NCBI GenBank assembly: GCA_023664625.1
Contig: JAMPFD010000001.1
Span: forward strand, 248,001-312,000
Origin: Bacillota bacterium
Lineage (GTDB): Bacteria > Bacteroidota > Bacteroidia > Bacteroidales > Bacteroidaceae
Direction of reading: 5' to 3'
DNA length: 64,000 nt
Below the pieces are notes generated by a model. It was not told the origin of the DNA. It saw nothing but the letters and a program-made list of their open reading frames with translations, and did not search any database. Both the position numbers and the translations under genes were made by a program. Numbering within the stretch: the stretch's first letter is position 1; the number at the start of each line of letters is the position of its first letter. Positions 9,646-18,811 of this stretch are shown here, one piece after another.

Positions 9646-10977
9646 ATGAAAACAAATATAATTTTCCGCGCAGCACTCGCGCTTTTGCTTCCGGGTGTCA
9701 TGCTGACATCCTGCAAGTTTGAGGAGGATGACTATTTCTCCGAGAGTGCGGCACTGCGTATTGAGACTACAACAAAGGATATACAGGCAAAGCTTTGCGC
9801 TACTGCTGCCGACGGCGGGTACGGATGGGTCATGCAGACCTTCGTGGCCGGCAATGACTCAACAAAGTTCGAGGGCTTCAACCTCTTCGCCAAGTTCTAT
9901 GAGAACGGCAAGGTGCTCCTCGCCAGCGACCACCGCTATCTACGCGACGGCAACGCCGGCATATATACAGAGTCAACATCTCTCTACGAGATGCTGCAGG
10001 AGGAGGGTCCTGTGCTGGCTTTCAGCTCATGGAACGATGTCCTCACTCCGCTCTCTGACCCTGTCAATCCCATGCACGCTCCGGCTCAGCTGATTAAGGA
10101 CGGTGTGGGACTCGGCGGCGACAACAACTTCGTGGTGATGGGCTATGGCGATGATGTCATAAACCTCGTAGGCGAGCGCTACCGTGCAAAGACACGCCTC
10201 CTCCGCAGCGACCGCCCTTGGCAGCAGTATATTGCAGAGGCAAAGGACATGAAGGATAAAGTCACGTCTACAACAATGCCGGGACACTATTATATCACCA
10301 ACTCCACGGACACGCTCTACATGAGCAATCTCCGCGGAGGAGCGACAGTGGTGGGCGACCGCCTGCAATATCCGGCTTATTACATGGAGAAGGCTGTCGT
10401 CTTCACTCCTGCGGGCCTCTCCATAGAAGGCGGCATAGACTTCGTCCTTAATGATGACGAGACAAAGCTTGTATCAGGCGACTCACTCCAGATTGTTGCC
10501 ATGTGGGACCGGTATATCGTTGACCGCACCTCCGTATGGAACATTGACCGGGATACATACACCGATGACATGAACACCATCACCGCGAAAATCAATACGG
10601 AGGTGAAGAAACACAACTCCGCATGGAGCTTTGCTGAATTCGGCCTGGGCAAATCCACCGGCGCTTCCCCTGTAAAGGGTATTGTCATCACATTCTATAC
10701 CAATGCGCAAAAGACAAGGACAAACACTGCAGCCATTGAACTTACATCCGTGCGTGACAGCTTCGGCAAGATACGCCTCTCCGTCGCAGACACTCCTAAT
10801 ACGGACAAGAACATGCAGACAATAACAAAGAAGGCTGCCGATATGACAAACCTCGCCAAGAGCCTTGCCGATGTCCTTGCAGGTGTATACGAAATGACCC
10901 CTGACAACTATTTCATGCCTAAGGGAGTGACTTTCACCGCGCTTGACGGAAGCAAGACAATCACCATGAAACAGTAA
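9646..10977 (+). CDS. DUF4302-type lipoprotein (left arm)
   Basis: Lipoprotein of 443 residues with the lipidated Cys at position 23 (MLTSC). The N-terminal part (FSESAALRIETTTKDIQAKL, GYGWVMQTFVAG, FNLFAKFYENGKVLLASDH) matches the layout of DUF4302, a domain found in Bacteroidetes SusCD loci with no established activity. In this window the domain appears twice, each time fourth in the operon after the HExxH lipoprotein, so it is probably an accessory surface binding protein of the same import complex. No catalytic motif is visible. It is the last gene of the tight left-arm operon; a 359-base gap with a 22-bp repeat array follows. Confidence 0.8.
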   Translation: MKTNIIFRAALALLLPGVMLTSCKFEEDDYFSESAALRIETTTKDIQAKLCATAADGGYGWVMQTFVAGNDSTKFEGFNLFAKFYENGKVLLASDHRYLRDGNAGIYTESTSLYEMLQEEGPVLAFSSWNDVLTPLSDPVNPMHAPAQLIKDGVGLGGDNNFVVMGYGDDVINLVGERYRAKTRLLRSDRPWQQYIAEAKDMKDKVTSTTMPGHYYITNSTDTLYMSNLRGGATVVGDRLQYPAYYMEKAVVFTPAGLSIEGGIDFVLNDDETKLVSGDSLQIVAMWDRYIVDRTSVWNIDRDTYTDDMNTITAKINTEVKKHNSAWSFAEFGLGKSTGASPVKGIVITFYTNAQKTRTNTAAIELTSVRDSFGKIRLSVADTPNTDKNMQTITKKAADMTNLAKSLADVLAGVYEMTPDNYFMPKGVTFTALDGSKTITMKQ

Positions 10978-11336
10978 TGTCTCCCGGCGAGACATACTGC
11001 TCTGCGGATCAATGGTTTATACGGATCGCGATGCAGTGCCTGCAAAGTGCATTTGCAAAAGGTTACCTTTTGCATGGTGAAAGGTAACACTTTACGAGAT
11101 AAAAGATAACGGTTTGCAAGGCAAAAGGTAACCTTTTGCTCACACTGCCAAGACAGAGGGGCCGGCAGCCGCTTGCTTATCCACTGTCCGCAGAAAGGCT
11201 ACATGAGATATTTGTCTGACAAGCAAGTGCCCACTGTCACGTATTATGAATTATATGAAGACGGTTATGGGCGCTTGCTTGAAAGGAAAAGATACAAAAA
11301 CAAAATAACTTTATTATTAACTAATTTTCAAAACTT
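10978..11336. other. Intergenic region with a 22-bp palindromic repeat array and a possible promoter
   Basis: It contains four tandem 22-bp repeat units at 11054-11141. TAACTTTA at 11307-11314, one base off the TAnnTTTG consensus, lies 22 bases before the next start codon. No gene is seen. Confidence 0.5.
11054..11141. repeat. Four tandem units of the 22-bp GGTTACC palindrome family
   Basis: Units begin at 11054, 11076, 11098 and 11120, with exactly 22-bp spacing. Each centres on GGTTACC, GGTAACA, GATAACG or GGTAACC flanked by A-rich and T-rich arms. The first and last units are near-perfect palindromes of the form GCAAAAGGTTACCTTTTGC. Confidence 0.85.
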
Positions 11337-14036
11337 ATGAAGAAAGTATTACTTCTTGCCGCTGCCGTACTCACACTCGGCACAGCAACAGCCCATCTCG
11401 GACTGGACGGTACTTTGGGAAAGTCTGCTCAGACTACTTTCCGGAAAGTCTTCGACGTTAAAAAGGCTGACCTCGACAAAGAGGCAAAGGCAGGCCGCAT
11501 CGTCCTCGCCGGCTCTGTCCTTGACCAGAAGAGGGCACAGTCTGTAAAATCTGCAGAGCCGGCATTCACAGGTGAAGCTGCTCCTATGATTCAGGCAGCT
11601 GCCATGGAGAATTTCCAACTCGCTCCTGCAAAGGCTGAGATCTTAAAGAAAATTGCTGCAAAGGCTCCTGCCGCAATGAGCGAGAAATACACAGCAAAGG
11701 CCGGTGTCTACAACAGTTCGGACAGTAAATGGTATTGGTCAAGCAATTACACGATGGAGGCAGGATCTTTTGGTGAAGGCTATGACTATATGCTTGACAT
11801 TATCCCTGATAACATCTCAGGTTATGGAGTCCCTGTATTCTATACATCCAAGGATAATGGCGACGGTACAACAGCTATCACAATTGCTCCACAGTGGGAG
11901 GCACGCAGCACATCACATGATATTTTCATCTGTGATTACACCGATATCCGTAATGGCGGTGACGGCTCTATCAAGATGACTCTTGCTGCCGACGGCAACC
12001 TGACTTTTGACAACCCCGTCAATATTGTGGGATATTATGCAACACCGGTTAATGACAATGTTGATGTAAGTACGGGTCAGGAACCTCCATTCGTGCCGGC
12101 TGACATTCTGGGCGCATATGAGCAGTGCCAGCAGGTGACATTTACACTACCTGTTCCTGATACATTCGTTGCAGAGGCTACATATACAGGCAAGGCCTAT
12201 GACGCAGGTGAGAAGACAAATGTGACATGGGAGATGCAGATCGGTACAGACAACGGTACCGCTGTCATCCGCAATCTCGTTCCAAGTATCTCCGAAGATA
12301 CAGGCAGCGAGCTTGATGTGACTTACACTCTTAACGGAGACAAAATCGTCATCCATCCACAGAAAGTCGGTGAAATAGCACTCTCAAGCGGGACATACTA
12401 TCTTTACATCTTCGACTGGGACAGCACAGACGGCTCCATCACTCTCACAAAGGACGCACAGAATCATATCATCACACCTGAAGACCAGATCATCGTGATA
12501 GGTGCATTCGCTACAGACGCTTATACTACCGACTATTCAAGTGATGATTACGCAGGCTATTGGACAAGACATGAGAAGGTCACATACTATGCCGAAGACC
12601 AGGAGATCCCGAATCCTGCTCCGACCGTAATGTACGAGCCGGCATATACAGCCCTCAACATCGGTATGTCCACAAACGGATATACATATAACGCTGATTT
12701 CGGATTTCTTCCGGGATATGCAGAGATTCCATACCTCAACACAACTTCTGACGAGGTGACATCATGGTCATGGGAGGTTTGCGACTCCACTTACGATGCT
12801 ACAGACAAAATTTATACACCAGGAACTCCTGTAACCGGAACAACGAAGAACTTCTCATTCATGACTGAGGGATTCAACACCTTCGGCGTTCCTGTACTCA
12901 CAGGCTATAATGAGGATAAGGCTTCTGCTCCTTACAACTGGGGAGGTGAGGACAGATACTATCTGAGTGTCGGTGGCGGCATATCATCAGATGAGAAAGA
13001 CAGCCAGGGCGGTATGTTTACCGTAGGTGCATGCAACCCGGCTTTCCAGTTTGTATACTACTCTTCTCTTGCTACACCTACTCTCAACAGAAATAACCTG
13101 AACATTAAGAACATTTATATGTATCAGGGTACTCCTGCTGCTCCTCTCTACATCACAGGCCTGAACATGATGGTACGCGAGTTCTCTGCTCAGCCAGGTT
13201 TCTCTTTGACAGCACGCATCATTGAGGCACGCAGAAGTACTACCGGATCCATTACCTGGGGCAAGACAATCGCTTACGCAGACGCTTCACTTGACGATGT
13301 TGTCATTGGACAGAACAGCGTAGCTCAGATCAACTTCAACGACATGTATGTATTGGATGAGGACGAAATGAGCCAGGGAATCGACCACCTCTTCCTTGAC
13401 AAGGAGTTTGCAGTTGTTATTGAGGATTGGAACAACGGTACTTTCTCATGTCACCCTTACGGTGAGTACAACTATAACGATAACGGCTCTTACAGCACAT
13501 TCTTTGAGCAGGAGGAAGAACCGGGCAACTACTATCGTTACACCGACTTATGGGCTCACATGGCACTGAACTTCAATGACGGTACCTACGGTTTCCTCCA
13601 TACGACAGGCGCAACAGACTTCACTGCTCTTGCTGCCGGTAGTGAGGAGACTATCCATATTGACGATGCAATGCTCCGCAGCGTGAAAGCTGACGGATCC
13701 GGATATGCTCCACGTGTGTTCCTGAGCGATGACTGCCCCGAGTGGATTACTGTTTCTACTGACAATGCTGACGCTAATGGCGTAAACTTCGACATCAAGC
13801 TCAACATCGCTGAGAATGACGGTGAGGCTCGTGAGGCTAAGTTCTATGTCTTCCAGGAGGGTGCCAAGATTGACGTCACAGTTAAGCAGACTGGTGCAAA
13901 CGGCACAGGCATCGCAGGTGTAACCGTTGACGAGACTTCCGCTTCTGCTCCTCGCTACAACGTGGCAGGCCAGCGTGTTGCCAATGGCACAAAGGGTATC
14001 GTAATCTCCAATGGCAAGAAGCAGATTGCAAAATAA
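11337..14036 (+). CDS. Large secreted protein of unknown function with C-terminal YN..GQRV motif (left arm)
   Basis: Exported protein of 899 residues. A signal peptide (MKKVLLLAAAVLTLGTATA) is followed by an Ala/Lys-rich segment (about 20-120) and then beta-rich sequence with no domain I recognise. The region around 250-400 (GKAYDAGEKTNVTWEMQIG, VTYTLNGDKIVIHPQ) vaguely resembles the middle of the 401-residue protein in the same place in the right arm, but this is too weak to call homology. The last 26 residues carry the short motif YNVAGQRV ... GIVISNGKKQIAK shared by many secreted proteins here. It lies between the SusCD-lipoprotein operon and an M6 protease, so it may be a scaffold, a binding protein or a protease partner. 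No catalytic residues are evident. Codon use is somewhat richer in A/T-ending codons than in the SusC gene. Confidence 0.75.
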   Translation: MKKVLLLAAAVLTLGTATAHLGLDGTLGKSAQTTFRKVFDVKKADLDKEAKAGRIVLAGSVLDQKRAQSVKSAEPAFTGEAAPMIQAAAMENFQLAPAKAEILKKIAAKAPAAMSEKYTAKAGVYNSSDSKWYWSSNYTMEAGSFGEGYDYMLDIIPDNISGYGVPVFYTSKDNGDGTTAITIAPQWEARSTSHDIFICDYTDIRNGGDGSIKMTLAADGNLTFDNPVNIVGYYATPVNDNVDVSTGQEPPFVPADILGAYEQCQQVTFTLPVPDTFVAEATYTGKAYDAGEKTNVTWEMQIGTDNGTAVIRNLVPSISEDTGSELDVTYTLNGDKIVIHPQKVGEIALSSGTYYLYIFDWDSTDGSITLTKDAQNHIITPEDQIIVIGAFATDAYTTDYSSDDYAGYWTRHEKVTYYAEDQEIPNPAPTVMYEPAYTALNIGMSTNGYTYNADFGFLPGYAEIPYLNTTSDEVTSWSWEVCDSTYDATDKIYTPGTPVTGTTKNFSFMTEGFNTFGVPVLTGYNEDKASAPYNWGGEDRYYLSVGGGISSDEKDSQGGMFTVGACNPAFQFVYYSSLATPTLNRNNLNIKNIYMYQGTPAAPLYITGLNMMVREFSAQPGFSLTARIIEARRSTTGSITWGKTIAYADASLDDVVIGQNSVAQINFNDMYVLDEDEMSQGIDHLFLDKEFAVVIEDWNNGTFSCHPYGEYNYNDNGSYSTFFEQEEEPGNYYRYTDLWAHMALNFNDGTYGFLHTTGATDFTALAAGSEETIHIDDAMLRSVKADGSGYAPRVFLSDDCPEWITVSTDNADANGVNFDIKLNIAENDGEAREAKFYVFQEGAKIDVTVKQTGANGTGIAGVTVDETSASAPRYNVAGQRVANGTKGIVISNGKKQIAK

Positions 14037-14080
14037 TTCTCTCACGTATAGGCTCAGTCCTATACTAAACAGATAGACAG

Positions 14081-14121
14081 ACGGTGGCAGGTTTCTCCAT
14101 GAAAAGAACCTGTCACCGTTT
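14081..14121 (+). terminator. Probable hairpin terminator after the 899-residue protein gene
   Basis: A 13-bp stem (ACGGTGGCAGGTT with AACCTGTCACCGT, containing G-U pairs) lies 45 bases after the stop codon. The trailing T run is short, so termination may be partial. Confidence 0.5.
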
Positions 14122-14288
14122 CACGCTTTCCCCTGAAAAGGAAGCAGGAGGACTCTGATGTGGAGGATTCCCGCTGTGATTCCCGGAAAGCCTACGGGTT
14201 GCCGGTTCTCTGACATCCCGCCTGTAACTGACGGGACTGCCCGGCAGGACACTACATAATCAAAAGCCTCATAACCTTAAACAAAGCA

Positions 14289-16544
14289 ATGATAAAAAAA
14301 CTAATATCAACATTATTACTTCTCTCTGCCATGACAGCGGCAAATGCCGTGCCCATGTACCCACGGCCTGTAAAGCTCCCTCAGCCTGACGGCACGGAGA
14401 TAACCGTTGTGGGACATGGCGATGAATATTGCAGCTATATTACTACACTGGACGGATATTCCATAGTCAAAGGCAACGACAATTATTTCCGCTATGCTAA
14501 GCTGGACGGCGGAAAACTGATGGCAACTGACGTCATTGCCCATGAGCCGGAAATGCGCTCGGCAAAAGAAACTGCCTTCCTCGGCAGCGTGACGAAACAT
14601 CTTGTGCCGGAAAAGTCTGCCGGTATCATGCCTCTCTATGGTCTTGAGCCGGCTATGGCGAAAAGCATGGGACAGAATCCCATGGATAACTCTCCGCTGC
14701 CCCTTGCGCGCCCGGACTTCAATCTCAAGGACTTCCGCGGACTTCTAATTCTCGCCAACTATAAAGACTGCAAGTTCCGTATGGGAGATGCGGGCGTGAA
14801 GGCGGTCTATGAAGGACTTATGAACGGCGAGAACTATACAGGGTACAACGATGCGGCGGCCGGAGGCTTCCAGTCTTGCACAGGCTCTGTACGTGACTAT
14901 TTCTCAGACAACACCTACGGTGCTTTCACACCGCAATTCGACATAGTGGTTGTTGATGTCGACTACTCGATGTATGACATGAACGGCACATCCAACAGTA
15001 TAAACATAGCCTGGGCGGCTGCACGCGCCGCTGATGCCCAAGGCGTTGATTTTTCAAAATATGATGCCGACAATGACGGCTTCGTGGATATGTTCTACAT
15101 TGTCTATGCAGGTCACGCCGCAAGTTATTCCGGCAATGACTCCCGCCTGCTCCATCCTCATGCCTTCAGCTTTGAGTATTACAACTACAGCCTCGACGGC
15201 AAGCGCCTCGGACGCTATGCCTGCTCCACGGAACTGTATGGATGGACGGTAAGAAACGATAACATGATTGACGGTATCGGGGTAATCTGCCATGAGTTCT
15301 CACATGTGCTGGGCTACAGTGACCATTATGACACCACATACAGCGGCTATGAGCAGCCGGACACTTGGGATGTCATGTCAGGCGGAAGCTATAACGGTCC
15401 TTATGGCAGGACTCCGGCAGGATACAATTCCTACGAGCGGCTTACGGGCGGCTTCCTTGCTCCTGTGGAGATCAGTGACATGGCGGGAGAGACTCTTTCG
15501 CTCAATTCCCTTGAGACAGAGGCAAAGGCCTACCGTATAAACAGTATGCAGAATAAGGTGTTCTTCCTTATCGAGAACCGTCAGCGCACGAAATGGGACG
15601 TGGGACTGCCCGGCACGGGTATGCTGGTATGGCGTGTCGACAGCACCAGTACTTATCCGTGGGATGCCAACAGGGTGAATTCCACGGCACGTCCCTACCT
15701 GAGACTTGTGCGTGCCAACGGATGGACAAAGGACATGGCCGACTCGCAGGCTGACCCGTTCCCGGGAACACGCAATGTCACTGTACTATCCAATACCACT
15801 TCTCCGGCCAACTTGCTGACGTATGACGGATATAAGTCGCCTGCGGAGATTCATAACATAGTGGAACTGAACAAAACCATCTACTTCAAGGTTGTCGACC
15901 CTGATGCCGGCCGGGTAATTCCAGAGGGAGCCTTGTTCTATGAAAGCTTCGACGACTGTATGGGCACCGGTGGCAATGACGGAATCTTTGGTCCGGCCAT
16001 GTCTGCCTCGACTTTCTTCTCCGATAATGAAGGATGGACTACGACAAAGCCTTTCGGTGCTGCCTCATGCGCATTCTTCGGTTCGGCCACACAGAACGGT
16101 GCTGCCATAACTCCTGCCCTTGAACTTGAGGATGGGAAGGCGTACACTCTGTCGTTCAAGGTCGCACCTTACGATGGTGACGGCACGGCACTTGCAGTGG
16201 CAGTCACAAGCGGTAACGCCATGATTTCTGATGATGCTTCTGCAGGCAATACACCGGCAAATTCCGTGACTATAAACATGGAGAACGGAAAATGGAACGA
16301 GTACAGTCTGACTCTGACATGTTCCGGCAGTGCCAAGCTACGTTTCCGCGGTGCCATAGGACCGGTGAAGCGTTTCTTCCTTGATGAGGTCCTCTTGAAA
16401 GAGAAAGTCTCAACAGGTATCACGGAAATAGTTTCCGTATCTTCTCCGGCGTATAATGACAATGCCTCATATAACCTTTCCGGCCAGCGTGTAGGTGATG
16501 GTTACCGTGGCATAAAGATTATCAATGGCAGGAAGATTAAGTGA
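14289..16544 (+). CDS. Secreted M6-type metalloprotease (left arm)
   Basis: Predicted extracellular zinc protease of 751 residues, resembling M6 (immune inhibitor A-like) peptidases. A signal peptide (about 1-20, SAMTAANA) is followed by a propeptide-like region (about 25-130, PVKLPQPDGTEITVVGHGDE) and a catalytic domain. HEFSH is at 335-339 in the extended form HEFSHVLGYSDHYDT, and TWDVMSGGSYNG supplies the Met-turn. GSVRDYFSDNTYG and DADNDGFVDMFYIVYAG are also typical. After about residue 530 comes a beta-sandwich-like region (SFDDCMGTGGNDGIFG onward), and the end carries YNLSGQRVGDGYRGIKIING. It is the last gene of the left arm. A paralogue with the same architecture closes the right arm, which supports a shared role in degrading proteins for the two SusCD systems. 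A long propeptide implies secretion as a zymogen. Confidence 0.88.
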   Translation: MIKKLISTLLLLSAMTAANAVPMYPRPVKLPQPDGTEITVVGHGDEYCSYITTLDGYSIVKGNDNYFRYAKLDGGKLMATDVIAHEPEMRSAKETAFLGSVTKHLVPEKSAGIMPLYGLEPAMAKSMGQNPMDNSPLPLARPDFNLKDFRGLLILANYKDCKFRMGDAGVKAVYEGLMNGENYTGYNDAAAGGFQSCTGSVRDYFSDNTYGAFTPQFDIVVVDVDYSMYDMNGTSNSINIAWAAARAADAQGVDFSKYDADNDGFVDMFYIVYAGHAASYSGNDSRLLHPHAFSFEYYNYSLDGKRLGRYACSTELYGWTVRNDNMIDGIGVICHEFSHVLGYSDHYDTTYSGYEQPDTWDVMSGGSYNGPYGRTPAGYNSYERLTGGFLAPVEISDMAGETLSLNSLETEAKAYRINSMQNKVFFLIENRQRTKWDVGLPGTGMLVWRVDSTSTYPWDANRVNSTARPYLRLVRANGWTKDMADSQADPFPGTRNVTVLSNTTSPANLLTYDGYKSPAEIHNIVELNKTIYFKVVDPDAGRVIPEGALFYESFDDCMGTGGNDGIFGPAMSASTFFSDNEGWTTTKPFGAASCAFFGSATQNGAAITPALELEDGKAYTLSFKVAPYDGDGTALAVAVTSGNAMISDDASAGNTPANSVTINMENGKWNEYSLTLTCSGSAKLRFRGAIGPVKRFFLDEVLLKEKVSTGITEIVSVSSPAYNDNASYNLSGQRVGDGYRGIKIINGRKIK

Positions 16545-16557
16545 TTAAAATAAAATC

Positions 16558-16959
16558 AAGTAACTGTCTGAAAATCATTCATACTAAAAAAACGCTGTCA
16601 TTCTTCATGCGATTAGTGTGCATGGCTGAAGGAACAATGCGGCATTGTGGCCGCGTGACAACATTTTCGTCAGGCCATACTGACAGAGCGAAACTTTTTC
16701 CGGCTATGGCATAGCGGAAAAGAAACGGCTAAGCGAGCGGAGACCAAACTTGCCTGAAGTCTGCCAAGCGAGAGTTTCTTATGCAAAGAAACGGTTAAGC
16801 ACGCAGGAGACCACGCTTGATTTAAGTCTGCCGAGCGTAATTTTTCTTTATATGAGAAATGCGCATAGCGTCAGAGAATCTGATGCATTTGGTTGCAAAG
16901 AAGAGCATATCTCAACAACGGACGGCTTTATTATAAAATGATTTCCCGACACTTACTTA
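16558..16959. repeat. Long copy of the AAGTAACT-ended inverted-repeat element containing a second repeat family
   Basis: The left end AAGTAACTGTCTGAAAATCA (16558) pairs with GATTTCCCGACACTTACTTA (16940-16959). Inside, two tandem copies of another repeat (AACGG..TAAGC..GC..GAGACCA) start at 16724 and 16790. No open frame of convincing coding character lies within, so it looks like a non-autonomous element. Confidence 0.55.
16724..16860. repeat. Two tandem ~66-bp repeats (family with copies near 32517 and 56866)
   Basis: Both units share TAAGC, GAGACCA, CTTG, AAGTCTGCC and a TTTCTT..ATG..AAAG ending, with a period of about 66 bp. Related single copies are at 32517-32587 and 56866-56935. Confidence 0.6.
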
Positions 16960-17026
16960 TTGAATAATGGACGTCGTCACGGCACTTGACGTGGACATAA
17001 CCATGTATTGCAGACAGACCTGTATT

Positions 17027-17239
17027 GCCGTTCGGCAAAACGTGCCTGCCAGCAGGAACGTGTTGCGGAAGTCTAATTTTCCAAAGGTGCACCTTTTATT
17101 ATACAAAGGATTATCATTTGCATAATAAAAGAGGGTGTGGCGGAGCAAAAATGACTATTCTGAAGAGTTCAGAGTGTAACCATAATCCTATAAAAGAGTC
17201 GTATCAAACTCAGTTCTTGAGTAATGATACGACCTTTTT
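17027..17239 (+). terminator. Cluster of hairpins ending in a strong terminator
   Basis: Three inverted repeats occur in a row. TTCGGCAAAACGTGCCTGC pairs imperfectly with GCAGGAACGTGTTGCGGAA (about 17033-17073). CTTTTATTAT pairs with ATAATAAAAG (about 17093-17131). A two-part stem GTCGTATCA..ACTCA / TGAGT..TGATACGAC (17198-17233) is followed by six T. The last is a good intrinsic terminator on the plus strand, although the nearest upstream gene ends 650 bases earlier. Confidence 0.6.
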
Positions 17240-17414
17240 TGTGGTTCTTTGGAACGTTTAAATTTCATTTTAAAAGTTCATCTGTTCAAAAAATGAATTT
17301 TGAAGTGCCCTCTTTCTTTCTATTATAAATCATATTTCTGACCATCACCGCCTTTACTTATCGGCAGAATCCGCCAGCCCCATACTGTGTCATCATATTT
17401 TGATTCCTGATTCA

Positions 17415-18445
17415 TCATATTTCCTCCCACTCTCCGATGGTACCGCTCTCGGACGAGAAACTGACACCTATGCAGTGGACCGTGCGGGAATCCGTGGCGT
17501 AAGGAGCGGAATAACCCTTCTCGTATATCTGACGCAGGGCGTCAGAAGCACGGCCGTCAAGAGTGAACTCGGAGATGTAGACACCATTCGAGGTCTCCAC
17601 GATGCAGTCGGCACGGCCATTGCTGTTCTCCTTCTCTGTATAAACCGTGTAGCAGCTTATCATGCGCATGATGAGGGATACCGTATAGTGGAAGTAGCGT
17701 TCACGCTCACGCTCACACTCTTTCCTGAGCATCGTGCAGGGAACAACTGCACAGAAAGGAGCTGAAGAGCTCGCGAACAAGAGATGTGCCGCCGGAATTC
17801 ATGGCTCTGACGGCACTGATTATCCTGCTGTCAGTCCCGGTCTTGAACCAGTAGTCGTCCATTCTCTTGGAATCAAGGGCGTTCAATAAGCTGAACGGAT
17901 TATAGATATCTGTCATGCGTTTGGAGAAGTGATAACCGTCATAGCGTTTCTTGAGACGGGATTTAATATCTGAGACGGTGAAGCCGTGCTCCGATGCCAT
18001 CTCCTCTATACGCTCGCCGAAGACGGCGTAAAGCTCTTCCTCGGTGATGCCGCAAAGAGAATCGTAGCGGGAGGCCATGCTGATGTCCTTGGGATGGTTG
18101 AAGCCGCTGAAAACGCTCACATGGGAGAACTTCGTCACCCAGGTCAGCAATACGAACTGCAAGTCCTGCCCGGCCGCCTTGAAAATAGAGTAGAAACCTT
18201 TCAGGATATTCCTGTGGGAGTCCTCCGAAAGAGGAGGATTGCCATCGGCGGTGGAGGCCACGGGCTCCCTGAAAGCTGTATTTCAGGGTGGAGACGAGGA
18301 GGCTCTTGCCGAAACGGCGGGGACGGCTGAGAAAATAGATCTTGCCGGTCGTCACAAGGGCGTATACAAAGGCGGTCTTGTCGACATAGGCGTAGCCGTC
18401 GTCGATGATACTCGTAAAATCCCGGATGCCGATAGGGTACTTCAT
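17415..18445 (-). pseudogene. Decayed AAA-ATPase-like / PD-(D/E)XK nuclease-superfamily gene
   Basis: Three frames on the minus strand add up to pieces of one known family, an AAA-ATPase-like domain plus a C-terminal PD-(D/E)XK module, which is very common and often degraded in Bacteroidales. Piece 1 starts at 18445 (MKYPIGIRDFTSIIDDGYAY, YVDKT, and Walker-A-like FLSRPRRFGKSLLVSTLKY). Piece 2 (frame ending 17713) has NILKGFYSIFKAAG, VTKFSHVSVFSGFNHPKDIS, YDGYHFS and YNPFSLLNAL. Piece 3 (ending 17415) has GRADCIVETSNGVYISEFTL and QIYEKGYSAPY, the nuclease-fold core. Intact members have about 520 residues. Here the Walker-B region and the linker before the nuclease domain are missing, and both junctions are frameshifted, so it cannot make a normal protein. 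It sits at the centre of the palindromic SusC locus. Confidence 0.85.
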
Positions 18446-18811
18446 GGCTGTTAGAGGTTATCGGCAGGGAATGAATGATTTATCTTTCCGTAAAGATACG
18501 GTTTTTATTAAAAAAAAATACAATTTTTCAAGGAGGATGAGTTTTATTTTTCGCCCTATCTCATAAATAAACAAGGAATGGGCTGTACCCGACAAATATG
18601 GTACAGCCCATTGTTAGTTGCAGAAATGAGTACGTATAAACAGCAGGGAACCATACACATAACCTGTCACAGTCCATTGCAGCCTTCTTCCCTGTGCCTG
18701 TTATTATGGGACGCTGTCCATTGAAGACAACCGTAACAAGCGACTCTCCATACTCCGGACAAGTCGTTAAGCAACAGTATTCTTAAGTAGAAGCTGATTC
18801 CCGGCAGTCAC
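18446..18811. other. Intergenic region with hairpin and repeat end
   Basis: It contains a perfect 13-bp inverted repeat, AATGGGCTGTACC (18577-18589) and GGTACAGCCCATT (18600-18612), probably a terminator. It also holds the right end of an AAGTAACT-type element (TGATTCCCGGCAGTCACTTA, about 18795-18814), which touches the stop codon of the neighbouring protease gene. No gene is seen. Confidence 0.5.

Noticed and set aside
16957..17261. Overlapping small open frames on both strands (63 and 78 codons)
   Set aside because: They are mirror images of hairpin-forming DNA; the similar peptides on both strands arise from inverted repeats.
17400..17765. Plus-strand open frame of 121 codons opposite the pseudogene
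   Set aside because: The complementary strand encodes recognisable PD-(D/E)XK family sequence, so this frame is a shadow.
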